NCBI GenBank assembly: GCA_023261915.1
Contig: JALRFT010000302.1
Coordinates: forward strand, 1-15,107
Direction of reading: 5' to 3'
DNA from: Acidimicrobiales bacterium
GTDB taxonomy: Bacteria > Actinomycetota > Acidimicrobiia > Acidimicrobiales > Acidimicrobilacustridaceae
DNA length: 15,107 bases
In this document: positions 14,684 to 15,107 of the stretch, piece after piece
Position numbering within the stretch: position 1 is the first letter of the stretch
Layout of the letters: every line of letters starts with the position of its first letter
The notes under the pieces: model-generated
Told to the model about the DNA's origin: nothing
The model's input: the letters and a program-made list of their open reading frames with translations, nothing else
Databases searched by the model: none
Program-made: the position numbers and the translations under genes

Positions 14684-15107
14684 TCAATCGTCCACCACTT
14701 CCAAGCGGTCCGCGCACCCGCCTCGCCCATCTCGCTCAGACGGTCGGCGGGAGCATCGTGCGTGGCACCTGGGATCTTGCGGCCAAGTGGGGGGCCATCG
14801 GACCCACGTCGCCTCGGGCGAAGCGATTCGGTTCCTTCGGCGACGGATCGGCAATCTGCTTTCCCTACGGCAGTCACGTCAACGAACGCCACATCCACAT
14901 TGGCGCCAACACCATGGTCGGTCCCGGTGCCGTCCTCTCTGCCGGCTGGGGTCCGGGACATCCGAACTTGCCCGAGGTGGTCGTGCGCATCGGTGACCGG
15001 TGCCTCATTGGTCGGGGATCAAGCGTGATCGGCCACAAGTACATCGAGATCGGCAATGACGTCTGGACCGGCTACGACGTCCGGATAGCTGACATGAACC
15101 ACGGGTA
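14680..15107 (+). CDS. Left-handed beta-helix (hexapeptide repeat) acyltransferase, N-terminal part
   Basis: An open frame of 142 codons runs from ATG 14680 off the right edge; it is incomplete. After a basic N-terminal segment of about 50 residues with weak helix character, it shows hexapeptide-repeat wording: HIHIGANTMVGPGAVLSAG, VVRIGDRCLIGRGSSVIG, then YIEIGNDVWTGYDVRIADMNHG. This is the WbbJ/LacA/NodL-like trimeric CoA-dependent acyltransferase fold; the His in DMNHG resembles the family's catalytic region. Such enzymes O- or N-acetylate sugars in the cytoplasm, often in polysaccharide clusters. Its ATG overlaps the stop of the upstream OafA-type gene (ATGA), so it is translationally coupled to it, which supports a shared role in surface glycan acylation. 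Confidence 0.85.
   Translation, partial: MINRPPLPSGPRTRLAHLAQTVGGSIVRGTWDLAAKWGAIGPTSPRAKRFGSFGDGSAICFPYGSHVNERHIHIGANTMVGPGAVLSAGWGPGHPNLPEVVVRIGDRCLIGRGSSVIGHKYIEIGNDVWTGYDVRIADMNHG

Noticed and set aside
1..15107. Mobile elements, CRISPR arrays, tRNA genes or prophage remnants
   Set aside because: No transposase or integrase motifs, no regularly spaced repeats, no cloverleaf and no inverted terminal repeats were recognised on reading both strands.

Overview
The window is GC-rich, almost gap-free bacterial DNA, most likely from a high-GC actinobacterium. An Acidimicrobiia-type lineage is a guess from gene content and style: an actinobacterial-looking MsrA N-terminus, paired acyl-CoA dehydrogenases, very short intergenic gaps and start codons that look leaderless. 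No mobile element, CRISPR array, tRNA or rRNA was seen, and no stretch over 300 bases lacks a gene.

Layout. Bases 1-1050 (+) hold the C-terminal end of an ABC exporter ATPase and a TauE/SafE-type membrane permease. An SRPBCC-fold protein (1058-1537, -) is divergent from msrA (1591-2235, +). Bases 2237-6737 (-) form a four-gene thiamine operon read right to left: a TPP riboswitch, thiamine pyrophosphokinase (thiN), then the thiamine ABC importer genes thiB (lipoprotein receptor), thiP (two-domain permease) and thiQ (ATPase). All junctions inside the operon overlap. The riboswitch P1 stem contains the thiN Shine-Dalgarno, so TPP should shut translation of the first gene when the cofactor is plentiful. 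Imported thiamine is then turned into TPP by the product of that first gene.

Two acyl-CoA dehydrogenases face each other (6781-7929 + and 7926-9164 -), and their stop codons overlap on a CTAG. Both carry the catalytic glutamate in the helix-G (LCAD/IVD) position.

From 9291 to the right edge (+) lies a translationally coupled set that probably acylates a cell-surface polysaccharide. It contains two tandem paralogous OafA-type membrane acyltransferases (879 and 918 aa) and the start of a left-handed beta-helix acyltransferase, with 4-nt overlaps at both junctions. Each large protein carries an intact-looking SGNH domain (GDS and DGVH) followed by a second SGNH-like domain that keeps the fold landmarks but has lost the nucleophile (WSDA in place of GDS) and the C-terminal DxxH. 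This repeated active-plus-degenerate SGNH arrangement is the least ordinary thing in the window.
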